A stretch of 20,992 nt of DNA, taken from Acrasis kona. Lineage: Eukaryota > Heterolobosea > Eutetramitea > Acrasida > Acrasidae. Location of the stretch: assembly GCA_026419775.2 (NCBI GenBank), contig JAOPGA020001179.1:1-20992 (forward strand), in the 5' to 3' direction. The notes under the pieces were generated by a model that did not search any database, was not told the DNA's origin, and worked only from the letters and a program-made list of their open reading frames with translations. This document shows, piece by piece, positions 17,255-20,992 of the stretch. Both the position numbers and the translations under genes were made by a program. Positions within the stretch are counted from its first letter, which is position 1. Each line of letters starts with the position of its first letter.

Positions 17255-17692
17255 ATGGGGAAAGACAAGAAAGGTTCATCAACATCCAAAGAGGCCACAA
17301 TATCCGTTGATCCTAGGTTCTTAAGATTCGAGCATTCTAAAATACGCCCAAAATTTTCAGACCAAAAGTCTGTGAAACAGACACTTCAAGATATTTTAGA
17401 TAAAAAAGTAATGGTGAAGGATTTGCCAACAATCACAGTTGTACCCATATCTAATAGTGACAAGCACTATTGCAGTCTGAACAACAGAAGGTGTTGGGTT
17501 TATAAGCAACTTAGAGAGGCTGGATTTCTTGAAACTGTAGAAGTTAGGTTCAAACCAGCTCAAGACAGTCGACGTTTAAAGGATAAATACACTCTTGAAA
17601 AATGTTCTGATGTGGCAACTTTCATGAAGGAAAGGGCAGTAGAAAAATCAACAGAACAAAATGAAGACGGTGAGGAGGAACAAGAATGTTAA
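17255..17692 (+). CDS. Conserved small protein of unknown function
   Basis: The single exon encodes 145 residues. The core (about residues 18-105) has the motif order RFEHSKIRPKFS, a DLP-T-I-T-V-V-P strand, then CSLNNRRCWVYKQLREAGF and VEVRFKPA. The S-x-N-N-R-R-x-W-V block is striking. It recalls small proteins found across protists and other eukaryotes in which a substrate or peptide is read by an N-N-R-R loop, somewhat like a ParB/sulfiredoxin-type fold. I cannot name a function. The ends are low-complexity: a Lys/Ser-rich start and an acidic DGEEEQEC tail. It follows the RhoGEF gene on the same strand 83 bp later and converges with PP6, with only 49 bp between the stop codons, so the 3' UTRs probably overlap. 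Confidence 0.75.
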   Translation: MGKDKKGSSTSKEATISVDPRFLRFEHSKIRPKFSDQKSVKQTLQDILDKKVMVKDLPTITVVPISNSDKHYCSLNNRRCWVYKQLREAGFLETVEVRFKPAQDSRRLKDKYTLEKCSDVATFMKERAVEKSTEQNEDGEEEQEC

Positions 17693-17741
17693 AATTCAAT
17701 TGCCTCGAATGATTAAAAATAACGAATACATCAAAATGTTT

Positions 17742-18694
17742 TTATATGAAATACATTGGTTTACCTCCTTGTGGATACATGCTATGGTCCAGCGGCACCT
17801 CTTTAAAATCTTTAAACTCTCGTTCTAAATTATCATCAAAAGCCAAGATGCTTGCAGCGTTTCCGCAGCGATAGCAATAATTAGGGGCACTCCACACTGT
17901 AACCAAGTTCTGTTCGGCAAAGTGATACTTGTGTCCTTCTTGAACAAGTTGATGTGCTCGACAAATCAATTCCAAAGAGTTTAATCTATTAAATTCTGAC
18001 GTCACTCTCGAACCGAAAAGCCATCCGGCGCCACGAGGAGATACGGCCCACGTATCAATGTTCTCAGGATCCGACCACATCAAGTCACAGAAAGGACCTT
18101 CGTGGGGGACTTCCTGTCTTCTGTCGATTGTTCTAATTTGATCGAGCGTTCGTACGTCAGGTGATAATCCTCCGTGTACACACAAAACTTTTCCGTCAAT
18201 GATTGCGGCTACGTTCAAACAATCGAAAACATCACAGCAGTATTTCCATGCGTTTGAATTGCCATACTTGCGTTGACACTCGTCATAAAAACCGTATACT
18301 TGTGTTATTTGTCTGGACTCGTGGTTACCACGCAGCAGGGTCATGTGTTGCGGATAACGTGCCTTGAGAAGCATCAAGTATGTGAGTGTTTCAAGAGAAT
18401 TATAACCTCTATCGACAAAATCCCCCATGAAAATGTATCTGGTCCCTGGAAGCTCTCCTCCTGTTTTAAAAAGTTCAAGTAGGTCATGAAACTGGCCATG
18501 AATGTCACCACACACTGTAACAGCACTTGAAACTGGTTGAACGTTGCTCTCCTCTATCAAAATATCTTTAACCTATGAAAAGTTAAAAAATGGGATTGAA
18601 GGTTACTTACGTAATTACATAACTTTTTAAGGTCATTCTCAGGCAAAAATTCGCATTTTTTGACCTTCTCTATCCACTCGTCAAGTTCGACCAT
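17742..18694 (-). CDS. PPP6C: Protein phosphatase 6 catalytic subunit, two exons
   Basis: The exons are 18694-18611 and 18572-17742, separated by a 38-nt intron (GTAAGT...CATAG), giving 304 residues, the usual PP6 length. The N-terminus [14 protein letters not shown] and the block EESNVQPV are PP6-type rather than PP2A- or PP4-type. All metal-binding motifs of the PPP family are present: [21 protein letters not shown] and [18 protein letters not shown] is present too. The enzyme is a cytosolic and nuclear Ser/Thr phosphatase that works with regulatory subunits in cell-cycle and stress signalling. One oddity is the last residue. The family ends in Tyr-Phe-Leu, whose leucine is carboxymethylated, whereas this protein ends in Met-Tyr-Phe-Ile. 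Confidence 0.95.
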
Positions 18695-18917
18695 GGTTAC
18701 CTTAAATCTAATAATAAATAGTCAACTGCATCCCGAAAGAAAAAGACGACGAATTTGAAAGTAACGTGGCATAATCTAAAATACCATAATTTATCCAACA
18801 ATCCACCTGTAACTATGTAGTGGTCATTCAGAGCCTACGTGATTGTTTTCTATGAACGCATAAAGTAACCAGATGACTTGATTTTATTTAAAGCTTTTTT
18901 AAGGGGAAGAATAATAT

Positions 18918-19492
18918 TTATTTTTTAAGAAAATCAAGTAACACGTCCATCAAGTCTGATCTAGTTACAATGTCCTGCACTTGATTTTCATTCTTAACAA
19001 TAACAATAGCACTAATATCTGCCTCTTTCATCAAGGTTACAGCTCTGAGTGCCGTGTCATCTTCTTTTAATGTTATTACTCTTTTTGTCATAATCTCACC
19101 AATGCGATGGCGCTGGAGTGTCTCCACTGTGTTGCGTTAATTCATATTAAACGTGCAATCTTACGCATGTCCTTGATGCCCTGCTCAAGTGAATCCACCT
19201 TTTTATGTCTTGGGCTGTGTGGCTCCGCTCCCTCGTAGAGCAGCGGGGAGTGGGTGTTAAGTCTTAGATCTCTATCTGATATTATGCCTGCCAAATTACC
19301 GTTGGAACCATCTTTGTTGCTTCCTGGTTCAATGATTGGGAGATGATGGATGTTGTATCGTGTCATCATCTCAAGACCATCGGCAAGACTATTCTCTGGT
19401 GTGAGTGTGAGTAGCTTGCGCGCACTATGCTTCTCTAATATATCACCAATCAGTAACATCTTTCTATCGGGTTGTAAAAATAATTTTACCAT
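18918..19492 (-). CDS. CBS-domain pair protein, two or more exons
   Basis: The exons are 19492-19165 and 19126-18918, joined by a 38-nt intron (GTAAGA...ACACAG) in phase 1, giving 178 residues. The product is a tandem CBS pair: KLLTLTPENSLADGLEMM...HHLPII...GIISDRDLRL in the first unit, and IGEIMTKRVITLKEDDTALRAV...ADISAIVIV...IVTRSDLM in the second. Such stand-alone pairs bind adenine nucleotides and regulate partner enzymes; plant CBSX and bacterial hypoxic-response proteins are examples. I chose the ATG at 19492. The frame stays open without an ATG back to 19573, directly after a TTTTAG acceptor, and encodes a Ser/Thr/Arg-rich stretch with FESYSPTNRFFTLHLPRM. A further 5' exon carrying an organelle leader is therefore possible. 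Confidence 0.85.
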
Positions 19493-19811
19493 ACGGGGCA
19501 AATGCAGTGTAAAAAATCTATTTGTGGGCGAATATGATTCAAAAGTTAGGGAAGAAGTTGATTTGGCTTCATCCTAAAATCTTGTTCTAATGCTTTTCAC
19601 AACCCTTGTTTGAAACAGAAACAAACAACCATTAGTCTATTGGGTTAACGCTGTTTAAATTCATTGTTAATGGAAGTAAGACTCTTCTTTTTTATTCTTC
19701 GAACAATAAAATTTTATCAGAAACAAAAACCGAATTGTACCTATTATCTAAACAATCAACATTCAATTGTATTCACATGAAAGTTATTCTAAATAATGTT
19801 TGTTTAATTAA
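19493..19811. promoter_or_regulatory. Spacer between lysoplasmalogenase and CBS-pair genes
   Basis: The two minus-strand genes lie head to tail across this 319-bp AT-rich gap. The part next to the CBS gene (up to 19573) may be coding, as noted there. The rest should hold its promoter and the 3' UTR of the lysoplasmalogenase. No RNA gene or repeat was seen. Confidence 0.35.
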
Positions 19812-20729
19812 CTATACAATTTGTTTGAACGATGCTGTTGTATACATCATTGGACTGTCCGGGCACGCACCAGGATATGGAGACATTAATTCAGGTGTGT
19901 ATTCGAACTTTTTCTCCTGCTGCAATTCATAACGGCAACATGCTGCAGAGTAATGAACAACTTCGCTAATGTTGAGATGTTCATTACAGGACAAAGCTAC
20001 AAACAACTGTCCTACCCAATAAACTGACATATCTATGACTACCAAAGTGTTTGTTTTCGGGTAAGCAAATATATGCAAGGCGATCATAGTGTCACACAAA
20101 GTGAACAATATCATACCAGTCAGCGCAAACAGCTGCATTATAGCATTCCCAGGTATTGTTCCCACTCTTGCACTTGCCCTCCATGTGGTTATACACTGCA
20201 ATGTGATATACACCAGAACCAAGGTAGATTTTGGGTCAAGGCTCCTACCCACCATCACAACTGTCCAGCTCATTATGCAGTATATTACAAACGGTATGCA
20301 TCTGCTCAATCTCAGCTCTATAATACCTTTTTGTTCAGTGCCATCCTCATGTACATAAGGAGCACAGAATGTGAAAGCTGAACCATACAGTATTTGCACT
20401 AGACAAAACATACACACCGCCACTACAAATAGTGTGTCGTTATACTCTTCTACCTCTAAACTCATTAGCACATCAGAGAGACTAGATATTAGGAGTCCTA
20501 CTCCCACAAGATTGGTGTAAGTATTTCCTTGGTATCTTACTGGCTCATGAAATGTCCAAACTCTAGAAAGCAGCATAAAAACTACGCAGGGTATTGGTGT
20601 CGACATGAGCACCATTAGTTTGTTGTTTACTATCCTTCCCATTAGGTTAAAACCCATAGATAGAGCAGCCATTGAGACGAGTGACACCACATCTATCGGT
20701 GCTACCGAACTTATATTGTTCTTCGACAT
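19812..20729 (-). CDS. TMEM86/YhhN-family lysoplasmalogenase
   Basis: The family consists of integral membrane hydrolases that cut the vinyl-ether bond of lysoplasmalogens. The 305-residue product has about eight hydrophobic helices. The family signature is recognisable: KLMVLMSTPIP after the first helices, VGVGLLISSLSDVLMSL with one conserved Asp, FCLVQILYGSAF, TGMILFTLCDTMIALHIF with the second Asp, and VYWVGQLFVALS near the end. The paired aspartates in membrane helices are the residues thought to be catalytic in this family. A soluble Pro-rich tail follows (YTPELMSPYPGACPDSP). I start at the ATG at 20729 because the first helix comes soon after it. An upstream in-frame ATG at 20837 would add 36 residues, including a hydrophobic stretch (IIYVVVGLP). 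Confidence 0.8.
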   Translation of the reverse strand: MSKNNISSVAPIDVVSLVSMAALSMGFNLMGRIVNNKLMVLMSTPIPCVVFMLLSRVWTFHEPVRYQGNTYTNLVGVGLLISSLSDVLMSLEVEEYNDTLFVVAVCMFCLVQILYGSAFTFCAPYVHEDGTEQKGIIELRLSRCIPFVIYCIMSWTVVMVGRSLDPKSTLVLVYITLQCITTWRASARVGTIPGNAIMQLFALTGMILFTLCDTMIALHIFAYPKTNTLVVIDMSVYWVGQLFVALSCNEHLNISEVVHYSAACCRYELQQEKKFEYTPELMSPYPGACPDSPMMYTTASFKQIV

Positions 20730-20992
20730 TTTATTCTTTCTAATAATAAAATTCTGATGAAAGTAAACACCTTTATATATTTCTCCTATCATCTGTGGCA
20801 GTCCAACGACTACATATATTATCTGATATGGCATCATTGAACACTCTGAGGACTTTCCTAAACAACAACCTTATCTATTTATAGATGATCCCACACATCA
20901 TGTTGCCATACTCACTTTTCTTGCTACATAATTTTTAAGTGAACAGTTCTTAATTCTGTTTGATCCTATAGATCACTGATGATCAACATACG
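20730..20992. promoter_or_regulatory. 5' region of the lysoplasmalogenase gene up to the window edge
   Basis: This 263-bp stretch includes the optional N-terminal extension of the preceding gene (to 20837). A possible 58-nt intron, GTGAGT...TTTAG on the minus strand (20915-20858), could lie in its 5' UTR or N-terminal coding part. No ATG-led exon in the right frame was found before it. Nothing else is recognisable. Confidence 0.25.

Overview
The window looks like nuclear DNA of a compact protist genome. The genes are eukaryotic: a KRI1-type nucleolar protein, the GPI-anchor ethanolamine phosphate transferase PIG-N/Mcd4, a PB1-containing MAP3K-like kinase, taspase 1, an SH3-DH RhoGEF, a PP6 catalytic subunit and a TMEM86/YhhN lysoplasmalogenase. 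They are packed tightly on both strands. Spacers between genes are about 50-350 bp, and the introns I could reconstruct are only 34-46 nt long, with GTAAG/GTGAG/GTTAG donors and YAG-type acceptors. Stops are standard TAA and TAG. A free-living amoeboid or flagellate lineage, for instance a heterolobosean, would fit, but the sequence does not prove it and I hold that placement loosely.

Left third (1-5252). A fragment of a minus-strand acidic/Lys-rich gene sits at the edge. A small plus-strand beta-rich protein (471-893) and a minus-strand Dabb stress-responsive barrel (1072-1371) follow. Next is a long unrecognised minus-strand gene (1535-5167). Its last ~470 nt can only be read through by leaving and re-entering the frame. 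It shares an 85-bp divergent promoter with KRI1.

Middle (5253-13981). KRI1 (ribosome biogenesis) converges with PIG-N (GPI anchor synthesis in the ER). PIG-N is divergent from the three-exon MAP3K-like kinase, which converges on a three-exon four-helix membrane protein with only 3 nt between their stop codons.

Right third (14146-20992). A minus-strand tRNA-Arg(UCU) gene carries about 10 extra nucleotides in the D-loop. Then come taspase 1 (minus), a four-exon SH3-DH RhoGEF (plus), a short conserved protein (plus), PP6 (minus, two exons), a two-exon CBS-pair protein (minus) and a lysoplasmalogenase (minus).

The genes do not form one pathway. They are mostly single-copy housekeeping and signalling genes. 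No mobile elements, CRISPR arrays or viral remnants were seen. The points most worth following are the tRNA D-loop insertion, the uniformly tiny introns, the out-of-frame segment in the long gene, and the non-canonical C-terminal residue of PP6.
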